64,000 nt of DNA, taken from the NCBI GenBank assembly GCA_012522805.1, contig JAAYJS010000018.1, positions 124,001-188,000 of the forward strand. The letters are read 5' to 3'. Shown piece after piece: positions 51,082-60,839 of this stretch. Within the stretch, counting starts at the first letter, position 1. Each line of letters opens with the position of its first letter. The notes beneath the pieces were generated by a model. That model saw nothing but the letters and a program-made list of their open reading frames with translations, was not told where the DNA came from and did not search any database. A program made the position numbers and the translations under genes. Origin of the DNA: Eubacteriaceae bacterium. Its GTDB lineage: Bacteria; Bacillota; Clostridia; Eubacteriales; Eubacteriaceae.

Positions 51082-52095
51082 CTAAAAATGAGGTGGTAGA
51101 ACTTCAAAATAAAGGCATTGGGTTGCTCTTTCCTTTAAATGGTTTGGCTCGGTAGCAGCACAATAATACAACTTTGCCAATGCTGCTTCCGGGCAGATAT
51201 TTTGAAGGGGAATGCCACCCGCTTCTATCAATCGGTGACTGGAGTCGTATAGCGCTTGATCACTGTGTTTAAAAGAAAGCAAAAAATGTGGCACGGTTGG
51301 ATGTTTCTTTATAAAATGCATTAAAGACAAAGGGGTGCCTTCGGTCGTATTGGCGGTAGCCGAATGGTATAGGATGTGTAAAAAAGCCGTCGGCGGTTCT
51401 TCACAATGAAGATTGGCGTAACGCAACCCGGGGTGGGTGCGAAGGGCTAAAATGTCGATACCTTTAAAACACGGTGCTGGCGTAAACTCTTTTCGTTTGG
51501 GGAAATCCTTTAAAGATTCTGCCAAACTTAGATTCAAACCGATGTCGCTGCGATAGACGACACCGTCTCCAAAGGAATTAAAGTCGTCGTAATACCAGTC
51601 GGACGCCATCAAACGACTGCCCAAGTGAACACTTATTTTCCCATCATGATTTTGATAAGTGACAAAAACACCGGGCAAGGGCGTGTCGCAAATAAAATCC
51701 ACTGCTTTGGAAAAATTGATCATTCCATTGGAGTGAGGCGTATCGATGGGCTTGTTGGCACACACCAAAATGAGAGGTATCGAGATACCTCTAAAATGGT
51801 AAGCTAATAATGCGGCTGTATAAGGCAAGGTATCGGATCCGTGGGTCAATAAAATACCGTCGTAAAGGTCCAATGCTTGCGACTGTATAAAGTTTATTAA
51901 CTGTTGCCAATGTCGGGGTTCTAAATTCTCTGAAAGAATATGAAAGGGTGTGTGGAGGTCGAAAACAACATTCCGCCCTCCACCTTTCAGGTACACCTCA
52001 CTTAAAGGGATAACTTGGTCTCTAACATTGATGTTTTTATCAATTGTCGTAGAACCGATGGTTCCGCCGGTTTGTATCAACAGAATTCGCTTCAT
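51082..52095 (-). CDS. L-asparaginase (type I-like)
   Basis: A 337-residue amidohydrolase releasing ammonia from asparagine. The first active-site Thr is in LLIQTGGTIGS. The second motif reads LLTHGSDTLPYTAAL, with Ser where most asparaginases have the Thr of HGTDT. ILVCANKPIDTPHSNGMINF corresponds to the conserved lysine/Asp-Asn block. There is no signal peptide, so it is cytoplasmic. It sits 20 bp from the DsbA-family gene and 70 bp from the flavoprotein gene on the same strand. Confidence 0.85.
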   Translation of the reverse strand: MKRILLIQTGGTIGSTTIDKNINVRDQVIPLSEVYLKGGGRNVVFDLHTPFHILSENLEPRHWQQLINFIQSQALDLYDGILLTHGSDTLPYTAALLAYHFRGISIPLILVCANKPIDTPHSNGMINFSKAVDFICDTPLPGVFVTYQNHDGKISVHLGSRLMASDWYYDDFNSFGDGVVYRSDIGLNLSLAESLKDFPKRKEFTPAPCFKGIDILALRTHPGLRYANLHCEEPPTAFLHILYHSATANTTEGTPLSLMHFIKKHPTVPHFLLSFKHSDQALYDSSHRLIEAGGIPLQNICPEAALAKLYYCAATEPNHLKERATQCLYFEVLPPHF

Positions 52096-52115
52096 GCATC
52101 TACCATAAAGGATGA

Positions 52116-52997
52116 TCAGTTGGATGCTTTGCCATTTAAGGTTACAACCTGACCGTTACCGACATCGGATACTGTTATTTCTCCTTTTTTTTGCAAATCA
52201 TCGAGGATAGGATCCAAACTCTTTTCGTCCATGACAAAACTGGAGATGATTTCTTGAGGGTACAGCTTGTAGTGTTCTTTGATAAATTTTGAAATTTCCG
52301 TGGCGGTTCCTTTTTTGTTTAAAGGAGATAGTTCCCCAAGGGTTAACATATCAAAGTATTCTTGGAATTGTTCCACGGATTGAGAACCCGTCAACACCAT
52401 TTCTTTACCGTCATACACCAATAAGTAGCTGGGGAAAACTGTGATCTTATACTTTTTAACCAAGGCTTGATCTTCCTCATAAAAGAGTTTTTCTGCAGAG
52501 CCATCGGTCATGGCTGTATAAAAAGCATGGCCGTCCAACCCAACTTCCTTTGCCAGATCCGTCAAAACGTTTATATCCCCGGTAACAGCACCTTCCAAAG
52601 CAGTGGCCTCTCTCATTCTGCGTAAAAATGGTTTTGCCAATGATGGGTTGACCAATTTAGCTGCTCGATAAGCGATATTTTGGGGATAGGTGGAGGGAAA
52701 ATTCCGGCTGAACAAATTCATATTGGTGGAATTCGTCGGCATTTTATGCATAGCCGATGCTTTCTCCCAATGGGATGCAATGGTTTCATTGACCTTGTCG
52801 AAATTATCGTCCTGCGCACCGCCGATACCGTTGTCGCTATCGTGAAAGCGGTGCATATCTTCTACCAAACCACCCATAATAAAGTCGATCTCGATTTGAT
52901 CTCGATAAAGATGTTGTAAAGCGATTAAAATGGGTTCTGCCCCCCAGCACCAAGTGCAAGCGGGGTCTGTAAACTGATATATGTTTAATTTTTTCAT
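52116..52997 (-). CDS. DsbA-family thioredoxin-fold protein (FrnE/SpxH-like)
   Basis: A 293-residue cytoplasmic DsbA-family protein. The redox motif TDPACTWCWGAEP (CxxC followed by W/G) is typical of the FrnE and SpxH/YjbH branch, not of exported DsbA. VKKYKITVFPSYLLVYDGK contains the cis-Pro loop. The ATG at 52997 is preferred over 53015 since GAGGC lies ahead of it. A C-terminal winged-helix-like segment (about residues 225-293) extends beyond the core domain. It may protect against thiol stress in a cell that makes glutathione; that link is inferred. Confidence 0.85.
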   Translation of the reverse strand: MKKLNIYQFTDPACTWCWGAEPILIALQHLYRDQIEIDFIMGGLVEDMHRFHDSDNGIGGAQDDNFDKVNETIASHWEKASAMHKMPTNSTNMNLFSRNFPSTYPQNIAYRAAKLVNPSLAKPFLRRMREATALEGAVTGDINVLTDLAKEVGLDGHAFYTAMTDGSAEKLFYEEDQALVKKYKITVFPSYLLVYDGKEMVLTGSQSVEQFQEYFDMLTLGELSPLNKKGTATEISKFIKEHYKLYPQEIISSFVMDEKSLDPILDDLQKKGEITVSDVGNGQVVTLNGKASN

Positions 52998-53257
52998 AGT
53001 TTGCCTCATTAACAAATTTAAAATAAGATAAATAATGTCTATTTATCTTACAGTATGGAATTTTAATATAAAAAAAAGAATTACGCAAATAATCATTTCA
53101 AAATAACAGTTTAATTTAAGCTTTAAGAGATTAAGAATACTGGGAAAAGGAGCGGATTTCTTGTAATAGAAAAAAAATTAAAGTATAATAGGTAAGTTAC
53201 TTTAAAAGTTATTGGCCCTTGAGTCAAGGACGATATGAAATATGTAGAAAGGAAGTT

Positions 53258-55084
53258 ATGAAGGATAGCAAATTAAAAGGAATCATCAATATCGCAGTGA
53301 TTGCCCACGTCGATGCGGGAAAATCGACATTGGTGGATGCTTTTCTCAACCAAAGCGGTGTTTTTAGAGAAAATCAAGACGTTGTAGACTGTGTGATGGA
53401 CAGCAACGCTCTGGAACGAGAAAGAGGCATTACCATCTACTCTAAAAACTGTTCGGTGATGCACGATGGCTACAAAATTAATATCGTGGACACCCCGGGA
53501 CACGCAGACTTTTCATCAGAAGTTGAGCGTATCCTAAAAACGGTGGATACCGTTATCTTGTTGGTAGATTCCTCAGAAGGACCGATGCCACAAACCCGAT
53601 TTGTGTTGAACAAATCCCTAGAGCAGGGCTTACGTCCGATTTTACTCATCAATAAAATAGATAAAAAAGACCAACGAGCTGAAGAAGTGGTCGACGAAGT
53701 TTTCGATTTATTTGTAGAGCTGGACGCCAACGACGCACAACTGGATTTTCCAATTTTATACGGCGTTGCCAAAGAGGGTATTGTTAAAAGGGAGCTGGAT
53801 GATGATAACAACGACTTGACCCCTTTGTTTGAAACCATCATCGAGATGATTGGTCAAAAGGAAGACTTAAGCCTCGAACCCTTACAATTGCAAATATCGA
53901 CACTGGCCTACGACGATTACATCGGACGCTTGGGAATCGGAAAAATCAGTACCGGTACCATTTACCCGGGTCAAAATTTAGAAGTCAGCAAAGCGGACGG
54001 AAGCTTTAAAAAAGTGAAGACCGGACAAATCTTCGTATATAAAGGATTGTCTCGGGTGGAGGTAAAGGAAGCTAAAGCCGGCGATATCGTGGTGGTATCC
54101 GGCATAGCAGATATTTCCATTGGAGAAACTATCGGTGAGATCAACCAAGTACAACCCATGGAACTGATTCGAATTGAAGAGCCGACATTGTCTATGAACT
54201 TTATGGTCAACACCTCTCCCTTTGCAGGACAATCGGGTAAATTTTTAACCACACGTCACTTAAAAGCACGATTGGAGAAAGAACTGGAAGTCAATGTCGG
54301 GCTGACGGTTGAACCCTTGCCGGACACCACCGATGGTTTTAAGGTTTCAGGTAGAGGTGAGCTGCATTTGTCAATCCTGTTGGAAAACATGCGCCGGGAA
54401 GGCTACGAAATCGGAGTATCCCGTCCGGAAGTCATCATTAAAAAAGATGAAAAAGGAAAAACCTTGGAACCGGTGGAAAAAGTGTACGTCAATGTACCTG
54501 AAAAATATTCAGGTACGGTTATATCCGATTTGAATCAAAGAAAAGGCGAGATGGTTGCCATGAGCACCGCCGACAATTGGTGTGATATCGAATACTTCGT
54601 ACCCACCCGAGGCTTATTGGGTTACCACTCGGAATTTATCAACGATACCCGAGGCGAAGGCACCATGGTGCGACAATTCCATGCCTTTGAACCTTATAAA
54701 GGGGATCTACCCCTTCGCCAAAACGGTGTTCTGGTTTCCTCGGAAAACGGAGAGACCATGGCTTACGCTCTATTCAATTTAAATGAAAGGGGAACGATGA
54801 TTGTTGAACCCCAAACCAAAGTTTACGAAGGCATGATTGTGGGCATCAACCATCGTTCCGACGATATGGTTGTCAATCCCATCAGAAATAAAAAAATGAC
54901 CAACGTACGAGCAGCAGGATCGGACGAAGCGCTTAAATTGGAAGATCCAAAAATATTTACCATGGAAGAAGCCTTGGAATTTATTGAAGAAGATGAATTG
55001 GTAGAAATTACACCGGATGCGATTCGTTTGCGGAAAAAAATATTAAAAGAAATCGACCGTAGAAGAAATAGAAGGCAACATTAA
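53258..55084 (+). CDS. typA: GTP-binding translation factor TypA/BipA
   Basis: A 608-residue ribosome-associated GTPase that aids 50S assembly and growth under stress. G motifs: AHVDAGKSTLVDAF (G1), RERGITI (G2), VDTPGHADF (G3) and LLINKIDKKDQ (G4). Domains II, III, V and the TypA-specific C-terminus (FVPTRGLLGYHSEFINDTRG, and the basic end) are all present. The ATG at 53258 follows GAAAGGAAG; the earlier in-frame start at 53219 lacks a site. It is monocistronic. Confidence 0.97.
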   Translation: MKDSKLKGIINIAVIAHVDAGKSTLVDAFLNQSGVFRENQDVVDCVMDSNALERERGITIYSKNCSVMHDGYKINIVDTPGHADFSSEVERILKTVDTVILLVDSSEGPMPQTRFVLNKSLEQGLRPILLINKIDKKDQRAEEVVDEVFDLFVELDANDAQLDFPILYGVAKEGIVKRELDDDNNDLTPLFETIIEMIGQKEDLSLEPLQLQISTLAYDDYIGRLGIGKISTGTIYPGQNLEVSKADGSFKKVKTGQIFVYKGLSRVEVKEAKAGDIVVVSGIADISIGETIGEINQVQPMELIRIEEPTLSMNFMVNTSPFAGQSGKFLTTRHLKARLEKELEVNVGLTVEPLPDTTDGFKVSGRGELHLSILLENMRREGYEIGVSRPEVIIKKDEKGKTLEPVEKVYVNVPEKYSGTVISDLNQRKGEMVAMSTADNWCDIEYFVPTRGLLGYHSEFINDTRGEGTMVRQFHAFEPYKGDLPLRQNGVLVSSENGETMAYALFNLNERGTMIVEPQTKVYEGMIVGINHRSDDMVVNPIRNKKMTNVRAAGSDEALKLEDPKIFTMEEALEFIEEDELVEITPDAIRLRKKILKEIDRRRNRRQH

Positions 55085-55173
55085 AGCTCAAACAGGGTGC
55101 ACTTTAAGGAAAACTTATAATCTATGTGCTATCTTGAAAAGAGTATGAAATTATTACGAATTGGAGAGGAAAT

Positions 55174-55617
55174 ATGAAAAGAATACTGGCGATACTTTTG
55201 GCGCTGTCCATCATATTGTTAGCCGGATGTGGAGCTAAAAAATCCGGCATGGCAAACGACGATTTCAAAGCGCAGATGTTAGAGAAAGGCTACGAAATTG
55301 TCGATGCAACTGACAAAGTAAACCCCAATACCATTGGTGCTGTCAGCATAGCCATCAAGGACGGATACCAAATCGAATATTATGTCGCTCATTCTGTGGA
55401 CAAGGCACAAACCGTTTATGATTTGAATGTATCGAGTTTTAAGGAAGTAGATGGTGAAGAGAATAATTCTCAAAAAGGGAACTATTCATCCTATGAAAAA
55501 ACCTCTGCAGATACTTTTTATACCATTTCTAAGGTTGACAACACCTTTATTTATTCCGTTGCACCGGTAGAATATAAGGACGAAATAAAACAAGTGATCA
55601 AAGACTTGGGCTATTAA
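55174..55617 (+). CDS. Small lipoprotein of unknown function
   Basis: A 147-residue protein with a lipobox (LLALSIILLAGCGAKKSG, Cys about residue 19), so it is anchored on the outer face of the membrane. The mature part is small and mixed alpha/beta with a repeated layout (KGYEIVDATD, DGYQIEYYVAHSV, FIYSVAPVEYKDEIKQVIKDLGY). No family is recognised. GGAGAGG precedes the ATG and a terminator follows. Confidence 0.8.
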   Translation: MKRILAILLALSIILLAGCGAKKSGMANDDFKAQMLEKGYEIVDATDKVNPNTIGAVSIAIKDGYQIEYYVAHSVDKAQTVYDLNVSSFKEVDGEENNSQKGNYSSYEKTSADTFYTISKVDNTFIYSVAPVEYKDEIKQVIKDLGY

Positions 55618-55624
55618 AAAAGCA

Positions 55625-55648
55625 AGAGGCTAACAGCCTCTTTTTTTA
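55625..55648 (+). terminator. Terminator after the lipoprotein gene
   Basis: AGAGGCT and AGCCTCT pair around AAC and are followed by seven T. Confidence 0.9.
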
Positions 55649-55814
55649 TATCTAAAAGCCGCCTTCATAGAATGGATGTCTTTGAGATATCCGGACAATC
55701 GATGCATTGAATAGTTTGTAATTTTATTTAAAAATGATAAAATAAAACTTAATCGCAAAATTAAAATGGTCGGTGACCAGACAATACGAAATCAATAAAG
55801 TGGAGAGAATCAGC

Positions 55815-56858
55815 GTGAAGAGAAATTATAGAAAAGCGGCTTTTATAGTGAGCCTTATATTCTGTTTAATGTGCCTGCCCGGCATACAAATTTTAGCCGA
55901 AACCACGGGCATCCATTGGAAACGTGTTTACGATATTGAGAACACGGAAACTTTTTTCGACAACGATGACGCCGTCCCTCAACTGGAAGGCTACGACTTG
56001 GTATTCAGCCATAGCGGAGATTTTGACAAAGACGGTTCCGAAGAAACCTACTTCGCTACCGGCACCCGTACATGGGGCGCAACTTACTCCCAGTACACGA
56101 ACTTAGTTATTTGGTATCAAAAAGGCGAAGAGATCCAATTGGTCGAAGAAATAGACTTTGGGGATATCAAGGGCATCGTCAATTACTACGGTAGGCAGTT
56201 TTTAGTCATCAATCGCAATTACGGCGAAGGTCGTACCTGGAGTCGGCTATACGGTGTCCGGAATGGCGAAGCCTATGCACCGGATATTAACGGCACCTAC
56301 AACGACATAACCGTTCATGACAATAAAATATTTGCCGTTTTATCTTTGGATAGAGACCCTGCGAGTGAAATACCCTTGGCCATCGAACCGGACACCATGG
56401 TGTTTTATGAAACAACGATAGAGGCATACCCTATCGAAAACCCCTTTGGGGATAATCTTGAACCCTCGACGGTTAAGGAAGAGAAGAAAGATGTTTGGAC
56501 TGAAAAACACGCTGCACCGGTCATCGTAGAGTACGATAACAATTTATCGGAAGGACGCAATTACGTTTTCAGCGTCAGGGCAAAAGACCATGGGGAGGGG
56601 GAAAAAATAAAAATTCGCTACGATAAAGGCGTTTTAAGCCCTTATGGCAAAACCTCGGAGGCGGATCGGCTCCTCTTAACAACGGAGGGCATTCATTTAG
56701 TTTATCGAAAACCCCCATGGTACGACTTGCGCCAATGGTTTGGCGGACAGAAGGCAACGGACCCCATTCGTCTTTCCGTTTGCAACGAGGACGACAAAAT
56801 CTATTCGATTATCGAGTTTACACCGGAGGGAAAAAAGAAAAGTGCTTTGAAAGAATAA
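55815..56858 (+). CDS. Exported protein of unknown function
   Basis: A 347-residue protein with an N-terminal signal peptide (basic MKRNYRKAA, hydrophobic FIVSLIFCLMCLPGIQILA, cleavage after ALA-like ILA). The mature part starts with a DFDKDGSEETYFATG segment like FG-GAP/VCBS calcium loops, then beta-rich sequence. The start is GTG at 55815 with GGAGAG upstream; the GTG at 55773 would add residues before the signal. No known enzyme motif is seen. It could be a cell-wall or secreted factor. Confidence 0.7.
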   Translation: MKRNYRKAAFIVSLIFCLMCLPGIQILAETTGIHWKRVYDIENTETFFDNDDAVPQLEGYDLVFSHSGDFDKDGSEETYFATGTRTWGATYSQYTNLVIWYQKGEEIQLVEEIDFGDIKGIVNYYGRQFLVINRNYGEGRTWSRLYGVRNGEAYAPDINGTYNDITVHDNKIFAVLSLDRDPASEIPLAIEPDTMVFYETTIEAYPIENPFGDNLEPSTVKEEKKDVWTEKHAAPVIVEYDNNLSEGRNYVFSVRAKDHGEGEKIKIRYDKGVLSPYGKTSEADRLLLTTEGIHLVYRKPPWYDLRQWFGGQKATDPIRLSVCNEDDKIYSIIEFTPEGKKKSALKE

Positions 56859-56902
56859 CGATGGACTGCAAATGAATGCAGGTCAGAGAGATAGAAACGA
56901 TA

Positions 56903-56945
56903 AACGCCCCGGACAGGTCCTTGTGGACCCTCCGGGGCGTTTTGT
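56903..56945. terminator. Bidirectional terminator
   Basis: AACGCCCCGGA/TCCGGGGCGTT is a perfect 11-bp GC-rich stem with an inner GGTCC/GGACC hairpin, placed between convergent genes with T-rich flanks. Confidence 0.88.
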
Positions 56946-56950
56946 ATTGT

Positions 56951-57403
56951 TTAGATTTCGTAAGTGGACTCATGTTTCGTCGCTGTTGCTTGTCGAATTT
57001 CTGAATCCAAGCAATGAATGCTTTTCTCCATGAGCTCCCACAGGCGGTGGGTTTGGTTGGTGAGTTTTAAATAACCCAACAAGCATTCAAACCCCGTAGC
57101 GCGGCGATAGTCGATCACCTTGGCATTTTTTGGTGGCTGAGAGGAGGTGTTGCGCCCTCTTTTTAAAAAATAGCGTTCTATTTCCGTCAGTTCGGGCAGT
57201 AAAGATACTGCCATTTGTGCTTGAGAACGGGCATTTTCGTAACGATTGGAAGACTTCGTCAATTGATGCACCGATTGCTTGCCGCTTAACACCAACTTTT
57301 CTCGAACAAAGTAAGAAAATATCGCATCTCCGATATAGGCTAGTGTCAAGGGATTTAACCGTTTGGCTTCTTCAATCGTCATGGGGGTTATACTCTCTTC
57401 CAT
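56951..57403 (-). CDS. mrnC: Mini-ribonuclease III
   Basis: A 150-residue RNase III-fold enzyme lacking the dsRNA-binding domain, which matures 23S rRNA. The catalytic signature LAYIGDAIFSYFVREKLV is at about residues 21-38 and the second acidic helix is TGFECLLGYLKL. KSSNRYENARSQAQM is conserved. The first 16 bases overlap the cysS end, the usual Firmicute order. Confidence 0.95.
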   Translation of the reverse strand: MEESITPMTIEEAKRLNPLTLAYIGDAIFSYFVREKLVLSGKQSVHQLTKSSNRYENARSQAQMAVSLLPELTEIERYFLKRGRNTSSQPPKNAKVIDYRRATGFECLLGYLKLTNQTHRLWELMEKSIHCLDSEIRQATATKHESTYEI

Positions 57404-58785
57404 TTAACGCCTTCCCGGGTATCTTCCAGCACGATACCCTGTGCGGTCAACTGATCTCTGATTTCGTCTGCCCGAGCAAAGTCTTTATTTTTACGGGCTT
57501 CTTGCCGTTCAGCGATCAAAGCTTCGATGGCATCATCTAAATTGGTCTCTCTTTCTTTTACAACCAAACCCAAGACATCCGTCAGTTCGGTAAAGAGAGA
57601 ATAGGCAGCTTCGATGGTTTTCTTTGCGGAACTTTCATTTAAATGAGAGTTGATATCCCGTACCAATTCAAAAATCGTGGCGATGCCGTCGGCCGTATTT
57701 AAATCGTCCTTTAAATCGGCTATAAACTGCTCTTTATAGTTGGCAAGCTCGGAGACCCAAATCTTTTCCTCTTCGCTCGGCTCATGGTCATCGACGTTAT
57801 CCAGCAAAAAGAGCATTTGATCCCTGACGGTATACATCCGTTCCAATGCGGATCCCGCTGCGGTTAACAATTTGTCGTTGAAGTCGATGGGGCTTCTGTA
57901 ATGCGCCATCAGCATAAACATGCGCACGACCTCTAAATCGTAGTGCTTGGAGATATCCCGTATGGTTTTAAAATTACCCAAGGATTTGGACATTTTAGCC
58001 CCGTCGATTTGTATATAGCCGTTGTGCACCCAGTAATTGGCAAAGGTGCAACCACAGGCGCCTTCGCTTTGGGCGATCTCGTTTTCGTGGTGGGGAAAGA
58101 CCAAATCCTTGCCGCCACCGTGAATATCAATGGTATCTCCTAAATATTTTCTGGACATGGCGGAGCATTCGATGTGCCAACCCGGACGTCCCGGACTCCA
58201 AGGGCTATCCCAATAGGGTTCCCCTTCCTTTTTGCGTTTCCAAAGGGCAAAATCCAAGGGGCTTTCCTTTTCGTCATTGACATCAATGCGGGCGCCGCAG
58301 TTTAAATCGTCAATGGATTGACCGGATAATTTTCCGTAATCTTCAAAACTGGCAACTCTGTAGTAGACGTTGCCGTTCACCTGATAGGCATGGCCCTTGT
58401 CCACCAAAATGGAAATCAATTCAATAATTTCGGGCATATTCTCCGAATCCCGTGGGTGGACATCCGCACGGCGAATGCCGAGAGCATCGGCATCTGTGAA
58501 ATACTCTTCGATATAGGTTTCGGCAACCTCCTGAGGGCTCCGTCCTTCCTCGTGGCTTCTGTTGATGATTTTATCGTCGACATCGGTAAAGTTCTGAACA
58601 AAGGTTACCTCGTAACCGATGTACTCAAAAAAACGACGCAACACATCGAAGACGATAAAGGGACGAGCATTACCGATATGGAAGAAATCGTATACGGTTG
58701 GTCCACAGGCGTAGATGTTGACCTTTCCCGGTTGTATCGGTACAAACTCTTCCTTTCGTTGATGCATGGTATTGTATAATTTCAT
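57388..58785 (-). CDS. cysS: Cysteinyl-tRNA synthetase
   Basis: A 465-residue class I synthetase. The zinc-ligand Cys opens the ACGPTVYDFFHIGNARPFIVFD signature (HIGN), the KMSKS loop is GAKMSKSLGNFKTI, and the conserved ECSAMSRKYLG and GGKDLVFPHHENEIAQSE blocks supply the remaining zinc ligands. Length and C-terminal DALR domain are normal. It is the first gene of the cysS-mrnC transcript; no T-box is visible upstream. Confidence 0.97.
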   Translation of the reverse strand: MKLYNTMHQRKEEFVPIQPGKVNIYACGPTVYDFFHIGNARPFIVFDVLRRFFEYIGYEVTFVQNFTDVDDKIINRSHEEGRSPQEVAETYIEEYFTDADALGIRRADVHPRDSENMPEIIELISILVDKGHAYQVNGNVYYRVASFEDYGKLSGQSIDDLNCGARIDVNDEKESPLDFALWKRKKEGEPYWDSPWSPGRPGWHIECSAMSRKYLGDTIDIHGGGKDLVFPHHENEIAQSEGACGCTFANYWVHNGYIQIDGAKMSKSLGNFKTIRDISKHYDLEVVRMFMLMAHYRSPIDFNDKLLTAAGSALERMYTVRDQMLFLLDNVDDHEPSEEEKIWVSELANYKEQFIADLKDDLNTADGIATIFELVRDINSHLNESSAKKTIEAAYSLFTELTDVLGLVVKERETNLDDAIEALIAERQEARKNKDFARADEIRDQLTAQGIVLEDTREGVKWKRV

Positions 58786-59058
58786 CCTCTATCCTCGTTT
58801 CATTTCAATTAGATTTAAATTGTTATTTAACTTGATAATATTCATTATTCTACCATAAACGATAGGGGTTGGCTATACGATATCTAAGAGTGTGGGGGCA
58901 GTTTGCATAAAAAACTTGCTCCGGCAAAAGCGCATCGTCGGGCAATACCTTTTATTCGACTAAAGTGCATGCTATAATGAAGGATAATAACTGTAGAAAT
59001 CGATACAAAGTAAAGATTAAGATTGATAAAAGATAATATAGTTTTAAGGAGTTGACCA

Positions 59059-59352
59059 ATGGATAATAGAAAGAGAAATTTGGCCGAGGCCTTCATCGCC
59101 TTGGAGAGCATAGAAGAATGCGAAGCGCTCCTCAGTGATCTTTGCACGATAAAAGAAATAGAAGATATGGCCAATCGCTTTCAAATTGCCCTGTTGCTGC
59201 AACAAGGTCATACCTTCATTGATGTGGAAAAAGCTACCGGTGCCAGCTCCGCGACCATCTCCCGCGTTAATCGCTGTTTAAAACACGGCAAAGGCTACAA
59301 TCACATCATAGAAAAACTAAACCTAAACGACAAGGAAGGCTTTAAAAGATGA
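59059..59352 (+). CDS. YerC/TrpR-like transcriptional regulator
   Basis: A 97-residue DNA-binding protein of the TrpR/YerC/YecD family, with the HTH VEKATGASSATISRVNRCL at about residues 55-75. Unlike E. coli TrpR it is not tied to tryptophan genes; in Bacillus yerC occurs near purine/house-keeping genes. The ATG follows AAGGAG. It overlaps the aminotransferase gene as ATGA, so it may regulate or simply share its transcript. Confidence 0.92.
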   Translation: MDNRKRNLAEAFIALESIEECEALLSDLCTIKEIEDMANRFQIALLLQQGHTFIDVEKATGASSATISRVNRCLKHGKGYNHIIEKLNLNDKEGFKR

Positions 59353-60566
59353 AGACCATTAAAAAATCAACAAAATTAGATAATGTATGCTACGACATTC
59401 GCGGCCCTATCGTAGATGAAGCAAACCGCATGCTGGACGAAGGGATCGATATCATCATGCTGAATACCGGAAACCCTCCGGAATTCGACCTCCATGCCCC
59501 GGACGAAATCATCCGAGATATTCGTTACAATATTCGCGAGGCAGAGGGATACAGCCATTCTAAGGGTATCTTTCCGGCGCGAAAGGCAATCGTTCAATAC
59601 TACCAAACCAAAGGCCTGATGAACATCACGGAAGAGGATGTTTATATCGGCAACGGCTCCAGCGAGCTGGTTCAGTTTTGCGTGCAAGCCCTGATGAACG
59701 ATGGCGATGAATTGCTGATTCCGAAACCGGATTACCCCCTATGGACCGCCAGCGTTACCATAGCCGGGGGCAAAGCCGTACACTACCTTTGCGACGAGGA
59801 GTCCAATTGGTATCCGGACATCGAAGATATTCGAAAAAAAGTCAACGACAAAACCAAGGGTATTGTGGTTGTCAATCCCAATAACCCCACCGGTGCTCTG
59901 TATCCCAAAGAGATTCTAGAAGAGATCGTTCAAATTGCGGAAGAAAACAATCTGATCATCTTTGCAGACGAAATTTACGACCAGGTCTTGTACGACGATG
60001 CCGTGCATATTCCCTTGGCATCTCTCACAGAAGATGTTTTGGTGATCACCTTGAACGGACTTTCCAAATCGCACCGCATTCCGGGATTTCGCGTCGGTTG
60101 GATGGTCATCAGCGGCAATCGCAAAAACGCCAAGGATTATATCGAAGGCATCGACATCATGACGTCCATGCGTTTGTGTTCCAATGTTCCGGCGCAATAC
60201 ACCATCCAAACATCCCTGGGGGGTTATCAAAGCATTTACGATTTGACCCGATCCGGCGGGAGGCTTTGGAAACAACGCAATATCGTCTATCAAAGACTCA
60301 ATGAAATACCGGGTATTTCTTGTACAAAACCGGAAGGCGCCATGTATTGCTTTCCTAAAATAGATGTTAAAAGGTTTAACATTACCGACGACGTTCAATT
60401 TGTATTGGATTTCTTAAAACAGGAACGGGTGTTACTGGTTCAAGGAACCGGTTTTAATTGGCACGCTCCGGATCATTTCAGAGTCGTGTTCTTACCGGCT
60501 CCCACCATGTTGACGGAAACCATGGATCGGCTACAACGTTTTATGGGAGGGTACATTCAAAAGTAA
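59349..60566 (+). CDS. Pyridoxal-phosphate aminotransferase (AlaA/AspC-like, class I)
   Basis: A 405-residue fold type I aminotransferase. The PLP lysine is in LNGLSKSHRIPGFRVGWM; VNPNNPTGALYP and FADEIYDQVLYDD are the Asn and Asp motifs. The N-terminal DIRGPIVDEANRMLDEGIDI matches alanine-synthesising (AlaA) enzymes. Alanine or a related amino acid with glutamate as donor is likely. The C-terminal FNWHAPDHFRVVFLPAP contains the carboxylate Arg. Confidence 0.93.
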   Translation: MKTIKKSTKLDNVCYDIRGPIVDEANRMLDEGIDIIMLNTGNPPEFDLHAPDEIIRDIRYNIREAEGYSHSKGIFPARKAIVQYYQTKGLMNITEEDVYIGNGSSELVQFCVQALMNDGDELLIPKPDYPLWTASVTIAGGKAVHYLCDEESNWYPDIEDIRKKVNDKTKGIVVVNPNNPTGALYPKEILEEIVQIAEENNLIIFADEIYDQVLYDDAVHIPLASLTEDVLVITLNGLSKSHRIPGFRVGWMVISGNRKNAKDYIEGIDIMTSMRLCSNVPAQYTIQTSLGGYQSIYDLTRSGGRLWKQRNIVYQRLNEIPGISCTKPEGAMYCFPKIDVKRFNITDDVQFVLDFLKQERVLLVQGTGFNWHAPDHFRVVFLPAPTMLTETMDRLQRFMGGYIQK

Positions 60567-60839
60567 ATGAAAAATAAACGATTGGTACGGAATAAAAAAC
60601 GGGGCTTGATCTCCGGTGTTTGTCAAGGGTTGGGAGAATATTTTAATCTTTCGCCCTTTATTTTTAGAGGCGTCTTTTTAGCACCTTTTTTACTGTGGTT
60701 TTCCATCGGGTTTTTGAGTTTGTTCAGCGCTGGCATTTACATACTTTTGTCAAGCGTTTTACCCGATATCGAGGATATTGACGCCAACGCCATAGAAAAT
60801 GTGGAATACGAAGTATTGAAAGATGACGATGAACAATAA
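60567..60839 (+). CDS. PspC domain membrane protein
   Basis: A 90-residue protein. RLVRNKKRGLISGVCQGLGEYFNLSPFIFRGVF is the PspC signature, followed by one or two hydrophobic segments (about residues 35-63) and an acidic tail. Such proteins sense envelope stress, often with PspA/LiaF. It follows the aminotransferase stop immediately and overlaps tsaE by 17 bases. Confidence 0.93.
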   Translation: MKNKRLVRNKKRGLISGVCQGLGEYFNLSPFIFRGVFLAPFLLWFSIGFLSLFSAGIYILLSSVLPDIEDIDANAIENVEYEVLKDDDEQ

